Below, piece by piece: positions 36,020 to 46,930 of a stretch of 64,000 nucleotides of DNA. Source of the stretch: Nymphaea colorata (Eukaryota; Streptophyta; Magnoliopsida; Nymphaeales; Nymphaeaceae); assembly GCF_008831285.2 (NCBI RefSeq), contig NC_045146.1, forward strand, positions 17,849,149 through 17,913,148. The letters run 5' to 3'. Every line of letters begins with the position of its first letter. The first letter of the stretch is position 1. A program made the translations under genes and the position numbers. Under the pieces are notes generated by a model that searched no databases, had not been told where the DNA came from, and saw only the letters and a program-made list of their open reading frames with translations.

Positions 36020-36700
36020 TTAGGGCGAGGTGTCATAATTAAAAAATTTTTTTCTTACTTCCAAACTTTGTAACAAAGATATCAATTCTTTGTAAGAAGG
36101 AACGGGTGGCTTGAGCATGGCCATAACGAAAGGCTCGTAGCCTTTTCCCAGTCCTTGGAGAAGCCAGAAGGCCTTTTCTTTGTCTCCAACAGATTTTCCT
36201 ATGGCAGCCAAGTCATCACATATAGCTTTGAACTTGGTGACATAGACTTTAAGAGCGTCGTTACCCTTTTTACAAGTCGTAAGCATATGAGTAAGATGAA
36301 ATCCTCGTTCTTGAGATTCTTGGGCAAAGACATCAACAAGAGTGGACCAAATGTCTTGAGAAGAATTTAATCCAACAACTAAAACAAGGACGTTTTCAGA
36401 CAACGTACCAGTGATTCATCCTTTAATAAGACGGTCGGAGCGACGCCATGATTCAAACTTGGGATTGGAGATAAGTTGTTGCGGATCAGCAGGATCGACA
36501 ATGTGACTTGGTGGAGGAGAGGTCGAACCGGTCAGAAAACCCTCCATGTCCTGACTTTCAATGAGTGCAAGGATTTGCATCTTCCACAATAGGAAGTTAT
36601 TGTGCATCAGCTTCAGAGAAACAAAATTGGCCACGTTCAAATTGAGGGGATAATGATAGAGCAAACTGTTAGATGATGCTACTGAGGAGGAAGGTGCCAT
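36020..36700 (-). pseudogene. copia gag region
   Basis: Start MAPSSSVASSNSLLYHY at 36700, then LMHNNFLLWKMQILALIES, as in UBN2/gag polyproteins of plant copia elements. A TGA where Trp would be expected (near 36414) splits it. The second half contains IWSTLVDVFAQESQ, MLTTCKKGNDALKVYV and WLLQGLGKGYEPFV. Confidence 0.8.
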
Positions 36701-36780
36701 GGTCACCAAAAAATGGAAGGCACGGGCTTCCTTGGATATCAACGGTGGCAGTTAAGGAAGGGCTTATCTCGCCTTCGAAG

Positions 36781-36929
36781 GCTCTGATACCATAAAGAAA
36801 GTAGAGAGCAAGAGAGAAAAGAAGAGCTGAAAGGAGAAAACACGAAATTAACGTGGTTCGGTTCTTGAGAACCTACGTCCACGATCAGAGAATCAAAAGC
36901 CTTCCTTACTTGTTTCTTTTGTTTCTTAG
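36781..36929 (-). mobile_element. copia 5' LTR remnant and primer-binding site
   Basis: The reverse complement of 36781-36792 is TGGTATCAGAGC, the usual plant copia primer-binding site. Next to it, 36793-36929 matches the LTR part of the three 201-bp repeats at the other end. It then stops short at tttgtttcttag, lacking the last 25-30 LTR bases, where host spacer resumes. Confidence 0.8.
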
Positions 36930-37640
36930 AAATTAGATGCAATGTAAGCTTACAGAGAAAATATTATATTTTGATGCATTTGAAGTTTTCTCGAACGAGG
37001 AAGAGCTTTGGTTCGAAAGACACAACGCATCAGATTTTTTCTTTTCTTGGTATTACAGGTGCAGTAGTTCAAAAAGTCGTTTGGCGAGGAAACAAGTGGA
37101 GAGGAGCAGAACAGATTCCTTGATGTTACATCCTCTTCTTGACATGGTCATCGGAAGACAAACACAAACACAGAGGAGCAAAAGAAGGGGAACAATGAAG
37201 ACCCGACGTCTGAAAACCTCCATAGTAGTCATAATCTTTCCTAGTCCCTTTCTCTCGCTCACAGAGTAAGTGGGGCTTGTTCACCGGCGGGTTTGTCGCC
37301 GACGACGCCGTTGACAGCAGCCATGGAAGAGACCAGCAAGCCGCAGTTCGACAACCACGAACCTCAAAATGTGAAAGGGGAGGGATGGCACGACGGAGGA
37401 AGGAAATCAGGAATGAGTCGATGACATAACAGGCCGTCGTGCCGAGCTGGGCCTAGAAAATGATAACCGGGCACAACCCGTTAAGATCTCGGGCCAGGCT
37501 GGGCTCACTCAAGTTGAGCCCGATAAAGAAAAAGCTCGACCTGAACCCGGCCCGTACCGGGCTGGGCCGGGTCGGCCGACGCCCAGGCCTACTAAGATCG
37601 TCTGATCTTCGGTTGAACTTCATCACCATTAGGGCTTTAA
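36930..37640. other. Host spacer remnant followed by unassigned GC-richer DNA
   Basis: 36930-37054 matches 8478-8613 of unit A. From 37055 the match stops. The next 580 bases include a GC-rich stretch (37270-37420) with two short opposed frames, and a gccgggctgggccggg patch. A 38-base block at 37592-37629 recurs exactly at 45798-45835. Nothing here can be named. Confidence 0.45.
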
Positions 37641-38560
37641 TCACGAGTCGAGTGGAGCATTAACGAGTCCACTTGAGTGAACTCGAACTCGACTCGATTA
37701 GTTAAACGAGTCGGCTCATGAATGCAAGTGAGTTGAGGTAATATGTCTTTCTTTTTCATGAAATCATCAAGAACTTGATTGACATACTCTCCTCCATTAT
37801 CCAACCTTAAATTTTTTATTCTAGTCCCATATTGCGTATAAACAAGCTCATAATATTCTTCAAAAGTTTTGGCAACATCACTCTTATTTTTGAGAAAATA
37901 AAGCCAAGTCATACGAATTTTATCATCAAGAAAGGAAACATAGTATTTATATCCAGAATGAGACTCGACTCGGGCTGAGCTCCAAACATCAGAATGAATT
38001 AAATCAAAAATTTCAGCAGACCTTTCTCCAGAGTTTTGAAAAGGTAATCTAGTTGATCTTGAGAATTCGCAAGCATCACAAAAATGACCATCAAGTTTGA
38101 CGTGTGGAACAAGAATTTTCAGCGATCTATCTGAAATATGACCCAGTCGAGAGTGCCATAATTTGTACTCAGATGTCCTTTCTGCTCGAGTGAGAAAACC
38201 AGCTTCAATGTTGTCTAGGACATACAAACCGTTGTGCTCATACCCTCTACCATTCTCCTTCCTCGTTTCCTTGTCCTAAAAAATCATATTCTTTGGAGAA
38301 AAAATAGCTAAGCAATTATAGGCCTTAGTTATTTTACTTACAGATAAAAGATTTGCAGAAAATTTAGGAAAATAAAGCACACATGATTTGTTATTTGATT
38401 TAAAAAAACAAGATTCTCCAATGCCTTCTATAGCAATGAGTGTGCCATCAGCCGTGAACACATGAATATTTTTTTCAAGATTAATATCAATTATTTTAGA
38501 GAGATCACCGGTTGTGATCAGTGGCCCCAAAGTCAATAATCCATCCTAAATTTTTTGAAT
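37637..38560 (-). pseudogene. copia protease, pre-integrase and integrase remnants (second element)
   Basis: Near 38520-38560 the minus strand reads WIIDFGATDHNR, the protease site with DFG in place of the usual DSG. Then LVSVSK-like SANLLSVSKITKAYN appears, followed by the pre-integrase WHSRLGHISDRSL and CDACEFSRSTRLPF. The integrase core has HSDVWSS, YYVSFLDDKIRMTWLYFL and RLDNGGEYVNQ. The frame then runs into unrelated sequence. Confidence 0.8.
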
Positions 38561-38746
38561 GAATAATGAGAGCATGGTGCATACGTCTCCAATGCTATCT
38601 TTTCGCTTGTATCTTCAACGCTCAGATTTTTCTTTTCCAGATTCATAAACTTTCGGCGAGCAACCTCTCTTTGTATGGTTTGATAGAGTTAATTGAAGTT
38701 TGGCAAAAGATTTGTCATAAGTATTTGACTTCTAACGCTCTCGAAT

Positions 38747-38953
38747 TCAACACCAAGTCCACAAGAAGATTTTATCCTCTTCCAAACGTTGTCTATACAC
38801 GTTTGGATCAGTTGTAGCAGGGCGATATTGCATTAATTCCTCCCATAGACTATGGTATTGGCTGAGATAAGATTGTATCAACTTGCCTCCCATTGAGTTA
38901 TGAGCAAGTTCTAGTTGAATTTGATAAACTCCAGCCAAAATGTTTTGTTCCAC
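38747..38953 (-). pseudogene. copia gag fragment (second element)
   Basis: The minus strand reads VYQIQLELAHNSMGGKLIQ, YLSQYHSLWEELMQYRP and YRQRLEEDKIF. This is the gag segment of plant copia elements with the usual Y(Y/H)..L..LW.EL pattern. It is short and closed on both sides by stops. Confidence 0.65.
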
Positions 38954-39345
38954 ATGTACTTCTTTTAATGTATCCCAAAATATCTTTAGCTATTTCATGA
39001 TAAACAAGCATATTTGAAACACTAATTAATTAACCAATACATAACTAAATCATTTTCAGATTGTCATTCATCAAATTTCGGGTCAGATATGTCTGGAGGG
39101 GAGATCTTACCGTTAACGTAGCCAAATTTTGATCGCCCATTAAGAAAAAGTCTTGCTGCTTTGGCCCATCCTAGATAGTTGGATCCGCTTAGAAGAGTCG
39201 TGGTGATCTTCAATGTGTTATTCTCATTAGTCGTAACCTTCTTTACACTGTCACTTAAGTTGCTGCCTTAGATCTCCATTGATATGAGATTCAGCCATGG
39301 TGGAGAAAACTCAATACCAAGATCACAAATAATGCTCTGATACCA

Positions 39346-39679
39346 TGTTAAGTTGAGCCAAAAGACAAAGAATGACAGAAACACACAACAAGATTTACGT
39401 GGTTCGGCTTAGATGCCTACATCCACGGTAGAAATGGGAGAAGTTTTGTATTATTTTTCACACACTCATTGTGAGTAAAGTTGCTCTTTTTTAAAGAGCT
39501 CAATACAACGGTAAGAAAGACAAGGAAGGCAGGTTGGGGAGTTTCTAAAAATCTTATTTTCCTTAGATGGTTCCAACGTTGAACGTTCTTCTCATTTCAA
39601 CATTCTCCTCGCATATTTCCTTAAAGAGATCCAACGTCCTCCTCAACGGTCTCCTCCTTTCTCCCAAACTTGCGTGACA
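39346..39679 (-). mobile_element. Complete copia 5' LTR (334 bp)
   Basis: Starts TGTTAAG and ends GTGACA, the TG...CA ends expected of an LTR. It is immediately next to the primer-binding site GCTCTGATACCA (39334-39345 on the plus strand). The right edge is confirmed because unit A and C spacer sequence (gatttt.ccaatttctattg) resumes at 39680. Confidence 0.8.
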
Positions 39680-41595
39680 GATTTTGCCAATTTCTATTGT
39701 ACCACATCTAATCTCGATCCAAATTCAAAGGCATTCCAATGTTCTGAAATGGACTTTAAAATCTCGATTCGAAATCTAAGCCATGTATTATGCTGTTCTG
39801 AAATTCACTTCAGGTTGAAAACCCTTGGTAAACTTGAAGGGGCATTTTTTGGAATGCAGTGTTATGTGAATCTCTCGGACACATTCATGTGATACTGCAT
39901 CGTTACCATAACCAAATGCCCTCTTGTACTTTACAAGCAACAAACAACACCTGAATGAATATAGAAATTTATTATGTTCTCTACTTTCGCACATCCAAAC
40001 AATATATACACATGTAAGATAGTGGTTTCTTTTCTAATTGTCTCAGTTGTACCAAAAGTGGTGAGATGGCACAGAGTATGTCATCAAGTATATGTGCATC
40101 AAGCAAAACAGTTAGATACTGTCGCACAAATACTCTTTAACTACCGTAAAACAGTGTTTTTTGGGGAAAAAAAAAGAACACCCTAAACAGAACAAGCACC
40201 CAAAGGAAAAACAAGCAAAAAGTATGCACCTCTCTTATTCAACCAGGTCACATAACCAGGGTGAGTTCCTTAGACCAAAATCCCCACCCAAGCTGTCTCT
40301 GTCCCAATTGCAGGTCTCAACTTTCATTCCCTGCGACAGAATGACTTTACAGTTTGATTCCAACAGATGCTAAAAGAATACACACATCCAATGCAAAAAG
40401 GTTGTGCCAAAACAAACAAGACTGTACGTGTAAACACATGTAGATACATTGAAACACATCCGATTTGATCAGTGGATGATGGCATCAAAACAATGAGTAG
40501 AAACGGCCCATGATGAGAAAACTTCTGCAGCTGCTCAGCATGATCTTCAAAATTCTTGGAAACCATCTGCAGAAATACAACGGTATTGTAGTTGAGATTT
40601 CACAGACATGCAACAGGAGGAAATGAAAGACAGATGTGAAATTTCAGTTTTCGTCATATTCAATCTATCTGGGATTTTAACCAAGTAACTAAGCCCTTAT
40701 TTTACAGTTATGAAAAAATTGGCTACATATCGAAAAGGTTATAAGATGCTAAGCCTATTTTTGGAGCAAAGACCAACGATTGGTTCCAAAAAAGAATTCC
40801 TCTCGGAAAGGTGCATTATATGTATAAAACCTGGGAAATCTGAACGGTGGTTAAAACTGCAACAAACAGAAAAAAGAAACTGTACATGATTAGAGTTGAC
40901 ATTTGAGATAAATAATACTCCCAATGAAATAGCAACTGTTTTTTTTTTTGGGTCAAGAAAATCCAAATAAATGCAATCTATAAACAAGTCAAAAGCAAAT
41001 TAGAGAGATAAAAACCAGCTCTTTTAATGATCAAGCAAGAAAACGAATTTTTCCGTGGCTTTTATCTATCCAATTAAGCTCCCTTCTTTCATTAATGCTA
41101 TTGCTCAGGACAAGATACTACCATTGCTCATCGCTTGTAAAACCAGCTCCATTTTATTAACCAACAATAGCCAGTCCTAAAACAAGACAACATATATGTA
41201 TAAAACAAAAAAAAAAAAACTCAATTTATACATTCTAGTTCAAGTTCAGCGTCATGGGAACAGACGGCGTGCAAATTCCAGTTTAAAATTATGCCCTAAT
41301 ATCCTGCTGGCTATGCAATCCAAGATTCGCAAATGCAATGACTATAGTATGTGACTTTTCCATTTTAAACTCTGCCTAGTTTGAATCCAGTGAAACTTTC
41401 AACATACCCATTTCATTTGGAGGAAGACATTTTAGTAAGCAGCAAACCTACAGGTTGATGAAGGAACCGAGAGGCAGAGGCGATGAAAATAAAAACCCAA
41501 ACCCATTGTTCTCGTGCGGCAATCGCATAAATAAAATAATGATATATTTTAAAAATTTTAAATAACTTAAAAATTACTTGATAATGTCCACCGAT
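39680..41595. other. Duplicated spacer and 3' flank of the intact CNL, unit B
   Basis: Matches 8925-10967 and 12072-12499 of unit A. It lacks about 670 bp corresponding to 9970-10645 and has the empty site of the hAT-like element near 41200. No gene is visible. Confidence 0.65.
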
Positions 41596-44500
41596 TCACT
41601 TCAAGTATCGGCAATTTTCATATTTGATTTTCTTCAGAAAGGATGTCACGGAGGCTGGGGAACTTGTCCTGGCCTTGGCCTTGCGTTCGCCACCACTCAG
41701 CCAGAGAGCACCGAAAATGTTCAAGTGTCGAAGCCTGGGGAGACTTGAAAGCTCATCTGGCAAGGAACTCAACTTTGGACAGGAATAGATATGGAGTGAC
41801 TGGAGCCCTTCGAGACATTTGAATGCTACTGCAGGCACTTCTACCAACTCTGGCAGATTATCCAACTCCAACCATTCTAGTTGGGACAGTTTGTTCAACC
41901 AATGAGGCAAACGAGTGAGATGAGGACTTTCATGAACTCTCAAGTATTGCAACTGGTGAAGTTGTTGAATCCACTCTGGTAGTGAGTCCACGCCAGCCAA
42001 CACCTTAATGTCTAGACCCCTTACCTTGCTGCTCAACTTTTCCATTAAACCAGCCAACTTGTTGCTCGTTTCCACAGAATCTATGACTAACTCACATTTC
42101 ATGTTTACGTATGTCGGCCGTATCGGACCATCACTGACCAAGCTGGCAAGTCGCAAAAATTCAAGGTTGGGGAGGGGGTGTTGTTTGAGAACATTTATGA
42201 CGGACATCAGTAGTCTGGGACAATCCTCTATGTCTAGCTGTTTCAGCTGAAGCAAGTCACTGATTCGACTCTCCAACCACTCCACTCCCAGATCGTGAAA
42301 CCCACTTACTCTCAACCTCCTCAACCTTTCCATTCCTAACCGGGCAAGAAGCTCCTCTACATCCACAGACCCAAGCATATGACGCAAGTCCAGCTCTTCA
42401 AGCCCCCTAAGGCTATCTAGAAACGTCGAAGGCAGTGACTGGAGTTGAGGCAAGTTCCTTAAACTCAGAAACTTCAATCCCATAGTACTAGCAAACGTCA
42501 TACACAATGACTGGAGCCGAGGTAAGTTCCTTAAATGTAGCCTTTTTAATCCTGTGATAACTGGTATTGAACATAGATTCAAACAGTCTTCAATCACCAA
42601 TGACTCGAGCTTGCCATCTTGAAGTCCTTGGAGAAGAGAATATTCTAGATTTGGACAAGAAATAACGTCCAAATGCCTCACCTTCTTTAGCTCCGGCATG
42701 CTGGTCAAAGTAACGGAGGGACAGCTGATTATTGTTGTCTTTACTAGCCCAGAAGAGAGACGTGGTAAGAGCTTCAACTTTTCACTTGATGAAATGCTCA
42801 TTTTTTTCAGACATGGCATATCTCTTTCCTTCGCCATGGGCCAACCTCCCCACCCAGCCATGTACTCAATTGTTAGTTTCTTGAGGGTTGAAAAGAATGG
42901 GATTGCCCTTAAATTTGGGCAACCTTGGATATCCAACTCCTCAAGGCAAGGCATATTCTCTACCTTTGAATCAAACTTCCACTCCTCCAAGTTCTTCATG
43001 GTCCACAACCGTAGTTTTTCTAGCTTGGGAAATGCGACTTTTCCACACATGTGGTCGCATGTAGTATCAAACACCTTGATCATTTTGACACTATATATTA
43101 ATAAGTCCACCAGATTGGGCAAGAACCCAAGGTTGGGCAAGTTTTCTAAGAATTTGCAGTCCCATACTTCGATGTTTCGCAAGCAAGAGTATGTGCTAGA
43201 ACTAATCCAGGTGGGACATTTCGTACCTGGATAATACTTAATACTAATACTTTCAATGGCTGTTGGAGGTTCCATCCGCTCATAAACTTGCTCCACTTTT
43301 TCTATGACAGTTTTATTGAATTCAATGTCATAACTCATGTCACAAGATAAATGCAATCCATGCAGACTTTCTTTTCTTTTTAATTCTGCATGGTCTGCCT
43401 CTTCTAGACTACCGACTCTTTCTAAGTGCTCTATTCTCAGATTTCCTCTTAAATAGTTTAGTTCACGTAGCTCAGATAAACTGCTTCCCATGCTTTCATC
43501 CAATGTTCTACCGCTGCCGACCACAAATTTTGACAATGTTTGCAAACAAGTCATCATCCCAATTTCACTTGGTAAATATTCTAGAAGTTCTGTTTCATCG
43601 ATATCAAGATGTCTCAAGGAACCTAATTCTGAGATCTTGTTTGGAAGTCTCTTTACCTCGCTATGACTCAGGATCAATGTCTGCAACTCACGAAGTCTAA
43701 TGATGGATTCAGGCAACTCAAATATTCGTGCACCTAAAAGATTGATGTACTTCAAGAGCATTAGGTCCCCAATTGACTCCGGCAGTTTTGAAAATTTGCC
43801 CCACCGCAAGTCCAACACCCTTAACCACCTAAAAGCAACAAAATTGAAGGTAGGTACGCAATCAACCTCATGGCACATTAATCCCCTCAACTTCTCTTGT
43901 CCTCTCAGTGTCTCCGATGAACACCCTCCACCAACTGATGAAACATAGCGAGCATGATGAAAAACCTTTTTAGAGTTCAATTGATCTGTGCTCACATATT
44001 CCTTCTCTCTCATGTAAAGAGCAAAGTCGTGAACAAGATCATGTAAGGTGTATCTCCCATTTCCTGCGTCTTGGATTAAACTACAGCCAACCAATGTGTG
44101 CAAACAGCTTTCTGCTGTAACCTCCATCTCCATACCTTCTTCCGTCGAAATAAAACCTTCTGCAACCCAAAGCCTCACTAAATCTGTCTTCTTCATTACA
44201 AAATCCTTGGGGTACATGCAACAATATGTGAGACACTGTTTTAATTGGAACGGTATGGTCATGTAACTCAAGGCAATTGCAGCGAACACTTTGTTGTTAT
44301 TTTGTGGACCTTTCCAATTCCAAAGTGGACTTCTAAGAACGTCTTGCCAATCAGGCTTTCTTCTCTGCTTCTGTTGTAAAAGACCACCTACGGCATTCAA
44401 GGCAAGAGGCAATCCTCCACATTTCTGCACTATTGCTTTTCCAACATCCTTCACTCCATCAAGATCTCTCTCATCCTCACCTCTTCTTAATGTCTTGCTT

Positions 44501-45498
44501 AAAAATAGTTCCCAACTTTGCTCCTCATTTAGGCATTTAAGCTCGTGCAAGTGTGCAAGCCCTATGGCTTTGGCAACTTCCATCTGCCTAGTGGTTATGA
44601 GCACCTTACTCCCTGATGTGCAATCTTGCAAGAGACCTTTCATCTCCTTCCACCATGCATTGTCCCAAACGTCATCTAATACCAGCAGAAACCTTTTATT
44701 CTTCAAGTGATCGGTGATCTTGGAACGTAGGGCTTCAGCAACAGTAGGTAATTGCGTGGAACAACTTCCTTTTTCTTCCACCACTTCTAATATCTTTCCG
44801 AACAGATCCGATAGCTTTGACGTCTCTGCAACACAAACCCACATGCATTTATCAAAGTAATCCTGTACCCTACTGTTATGGTAGAGTTTTTTGGCAAGAG
44901 CAGTCTTTCCAACTCCACCCATCGCTACAATCGCTATAACAGAAGCGCTATCTTCATGTGGGTTTGATTCTTCAAACAACCACTTGAGCACCACTTCTTC
45001 ATCTTCCTCTCTTCCTATAATCTTCATGTCTGTGATAGCTGAAATTGTCTCGCGCTCTTCCTTTAGAACTCCCAAACTGTAAACTAAGGTTGATGATTCT
45101 TCCAACATTGGCTTAAGGCCATACTGATTTTTCTCCTCATCCATCATCTTGAGTCTCTCATTGATCTTCATTATCTTAGTGCCGGTTTTGCGAAGGAGAC
45201 GAATTGTCTTAGGGAATCTGGCAACCGAGTTGAGACCTTTGTGTACCTTTGACTTGATCCGATAGAGGTCGATGACATCGAGAGCATCATAGATGACCTC
45301 GTTCAGCCTCCACACCCAGTCCTTAACGTCTTTTGACGAGAACTGCTCGTTGTAGGCAGCTCTGAGGAAGGGTTGGATTGCTTTCAGTCTTGTCTCCAGC
45401 TTTTCCACTTCAGCCTTAGCAGTTGCAGCTTTCAGGATTTCATCTTGCGCAAAACCGGCCACCTTCTCCAACAGCAGAGAAATGATTGTCTCTGACAT
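41596..45498 (-). CDS. Intact CC-NB-ARC-LRR (CNL) disease-resistance protein, about 1300 aa
   Basis: A cytoplasmic nucleotide-switch immune receptor of the RGA type, encoded by one uninterrupted frame. The start is set at 45498 (MSETIISLLLEKVAGF), the usual CC start; the 54 codons before it are translated GAA/GA repeat. Residues: coiled coil about 1-140 with EDVID-like NEVIYDALDVIDL (66-78), P-loop VAMGGVGKT (191-199), RNBS-A MWVCVAE, kinase-2 FLLVLDDVWD (270-279), RNBS-B GSKVLITTR, GLPL (362-365), RNBS-D YPKDFVMKKTDLVRLW (429-444), MHD-equivalent LHDLVHD (485-491), LRRs from about 540 on. All switch motifs are present. Two oddities: 21 LRR residues are absent (KLLPRLSSGL against the longer paralog), and a 4-nt deletion near 41710 shifts the last 35 or so residues into a basic tail ending NCRYLK. 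It is the best candidate for a working receptor in the window. Confidence 0.9.
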   Translation of the reverse strand: MSETIISLLLEKVAGFAQDEILKAATAKAEVEKLETRLKAIQPFLRAAYNEQFSSKDVKDWVWRLNEVIYDALDVIDLYRIKSKVHKGLNSVARFPKTIRLLRKTGTKIMKINERLKMMDEEKNQYGLKPMLEESSTLVYSLGVLKEERETISAITDMKIIGREEDEEVVLKWLFEESNPHEDSASVIAIVAMGGVGKTALAKKLYHNSRVQDYFDKCMWVCVAETSKLSDLFGKILEVVEEKGSCSTQLPTVAEALRSKITDHLKNKRFLLVLDDVWDNAWWKEMKGLLQDCTSGSKVLITTRQMEVAKAIGLAHLHELKCLNEEQSWELFLSKTLRRGEDERDLDGVKDVGKAIVQKCGGLPLALNAVGGLLQQKQRRKPDWQDVLRSPLWNWKGPQNNNKVFAAIALSYMTIPFQLKQCLTYCCMYPKDFVMKKTDLVRLWVAEGFISTEEGMEMEVTAESCLHTLVGCSLIQDAGNGRYTLHDLVHDFALYMREKEYVSTDQLNSKKVFHHARYVSSVGGGCSSETLRGQEKLRGLMCHEVDCVPTFNFVAFRWLRVLDLRWGKFSKLPESIGDLMLLKYINLLGARIFELPESIIRLRELQTLILSHSEVKRLPNKISELGSLRHLDIDETELLEYLPSEIGMMTCLQTLSKFVVGSGRTLDESMGSSLSELRELNYLRGNLRIEHLERVGSLEEADHAELKRKESLHGLHLSCDMSYDIEFNKTVIEKVEQVYERMEPPTAIESISIKYYPGTKCPTWISSSTYSCLRNIEVWDCKFLENLPNLGFLPNLVDLLIYSVKMIKVFDTTCDHMCGKVAFPKLEKLRLWTMKNLEEWKFDSKVENMPCLEELDIQGCPNLRAIPFFSTLKKLTIEYMAGWGGWPMAKERDMPCLKKMSISSSEKLKLLPRLSSGLVKTTIISCPSVTLTSMPELKKVRHLDVISCPNLEYSLLQGLQDGKLESLVIEDCLNLCSIPVITGLKRLHLRNLPRLQSLCMTFASTMGLKFLSLRNLPQLQSLPSTFLDSLRGLEELDLRHMLGSVDVEELLARLGMERLRRLRVSGFHDLGVEWLESRISDLLQLKQLDIEDCPRLLMSVINVLKQHPLPNLEFLRLASLVSDGPIRPTYVNMKCELVIDSVETSNKLAGLMEKLSSKVRGLDIKVLAGVDSLPEWIQQLHQLQYLRVHESPHLTRLPHWLNKLSQLEWLELDNLPELVEVPAVAFKCLEGLQSLHIYSCPKLSSLPDELSSLPRLRHLNIFGALWLSGGERKAKARTSSPASVTSFLKKIKYENCRYLK

Positions 45499-45510
45499 TC
45501 TCGTGAGCAA

Positions 45511-45570
45511 GAGAGAGAGAGAGAGAGAGAGAAGAAGAAGAAGAAGAAGAAGAAGAAGAAGAAGAAGAAA
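45511..45570 (-). repeat. (GA)n(GAA)n tract just upstream of the CNL start
   Basis: About 20 bases of GA and 40 of GAA, 12 bases before the start codon (CT/CTT in the sense strand). It is the leader of the intact CNL. It does not match the CT run of 536-580 in sequence detail but takes the same place. Confidence 0.9.
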
Positions 45571-46853
45571 CGATAAAGTAGGAATGGATAAGAAAATTGA
45601 GTGGACAATAAGTAGAAAAAAAAAGTTGAAAAGTTGATGAATTATTGAAGACAATGACATAAAAGCACTCAGTCTTAGTAATATTTCACTTTGGAGCCCA
45701 TTTTGAGTCTTAGATTTTGTGAAACCGTTTTCACATGGGTAGAACTCTTGCTAACAAGGGCCTCATTTGTCACTCTAAAACATGTGAAACTGCACTTCTA
45801 AGATCGTCTGATCTTCGGTTGAACTTCATCACCATGATCACCCTAGGAGTTGACGTGCTAGTTCACCGCTGCCGTTGTAGCGATCTCAATATATCTGGAT
45901 CAATAATTTTTAAAAAATTGGATCAGAATCAATGAAATTTGAACAGATTCGGATGTACTTAAATATTTGATCGGATACAGATTCGCATAAGATTTAGTTT
46001 TAATAGATATCCTATGTCCAATATTTTTACATTTTGAAAATCGGTTCAAAATTCAGATTCAGAATCAGTTATGAATATTAAAAATCAGAATCAAATTATA
46101 AAATAGGATTTCAGATTCAAATTTGTATATAAATTTTCTTTGTTGGCATTTGAATCTGAATATGCATATTAAAAAAAAAACGTAGTTAAAACTTAAAAGT
46201 AAGAAGGATTCGACTCTGATGTTTCCCTGCTTTCTAGAGGAGATCAAGTCACCCTTAATTTGGCCGTCAAAAAATACTAAGATAATTTAACCTTTAATAT
46301 CCATTTCCTCATTAAATGTTCGTCGTGAAAAATTTAGTTAGAAGCTGCTGCATAGGTTTATCATGGTTAGATTAAATTAGTCTTCTCTTGTATGAAAATT
46401 TTCATATATCACTTTTGATATTGAAAGACAGTTTTAGCCACCGAGCAGGACCAAACGAATGGCACGAGAAGGACCAACCTGTGGTCTTCAATGAATCGCC
46501 AATACTGACCAAAACCAGTTCACATGTGGCTGAAAAAGGTTCAAGAAGATCACAGAACATGTGGCTTTGCTGCAAATACAATCTGTCGTTTACCAAACTG
46601 GTTTTGTTAAGTGTTGCTCATCTAAATCGATCAGTCCTGTAAGACGAGTTATGAACTTGCTTGAATTCAGATGAAAACAATCAGAAGTCCTTGTTGCTTT
46701 GGCATATGAGTACATTTCTTTTACTGCTCAGCTTCATGTTTCTACCAATACAGCACAGCCGATTCAGATGGGATCTGGATTTAGATTCCAGCCTGCTGTT
46801 GAGGTTGTAGGCCTTCGAATTTAAATTTAACTTGATGATCACAGATCTATAGT

Positions 46854-46930
<77 letters not shown>

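Larger units (their letters stand above)
31453..36929 (-). mobile_element. Degenerate Ty1/copia LTR retrotransposon
   Basis: Minus-strand order: LTR, primer-binding site TGGTATCAGAGC (36781-36792, initiator-Met tRNA type), gag with zinc knuckle, protease, integrase, reverse transcriptase, RNase H, LTR. Integrase before reverse transcriptase defines copia rather than gypsy. Several stops and frame changes break the polyprotein, so it is non-autonomous. Host sequence stops near 31490 and resumes near 36930 (equivalent to 8281 and 8478 in unit A), so about 200 bp of host DNA is missing at the site. Confidence 0.88.
37640..39679 (-). mobile_element. Second, truncated Ty1/copia retrotransposon
   Basis: Minus-strand order from the right: complete 5' LTR (39346-39679), primer-binding site (39334-39345), gag fragments, protease, GAG-pre-integrase, partial integrase, then loss of homology near 37640. 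Reverse transcriptase, RNase H and the 3' LTR are missing. Host spacer resumes at 39680 (equivalent to about 8925 in unit A). It differs in sequence from the first copia, so it is a separate insertion of another family. Confidence 0.8.

Noticed and set aside
32316-36700. Endogenous pararetrovirus
   Set aside because: Integrase precedes reverse transcriptase, and LTR sequence and an initiator-Met primer site are present; no movement- or coat-protein-like frame is seen. It is a copia retrotransposon.
45499-45660. 54-codon hydrophobic extension ahead of the intact CNL, resembling a signal peptide
   Set aside because: It is a poly-Leu/Ser-Leu translation of a GAA/GA microsatellite; CNLs of this type start at MSET-like residues and are cytoplasmic.
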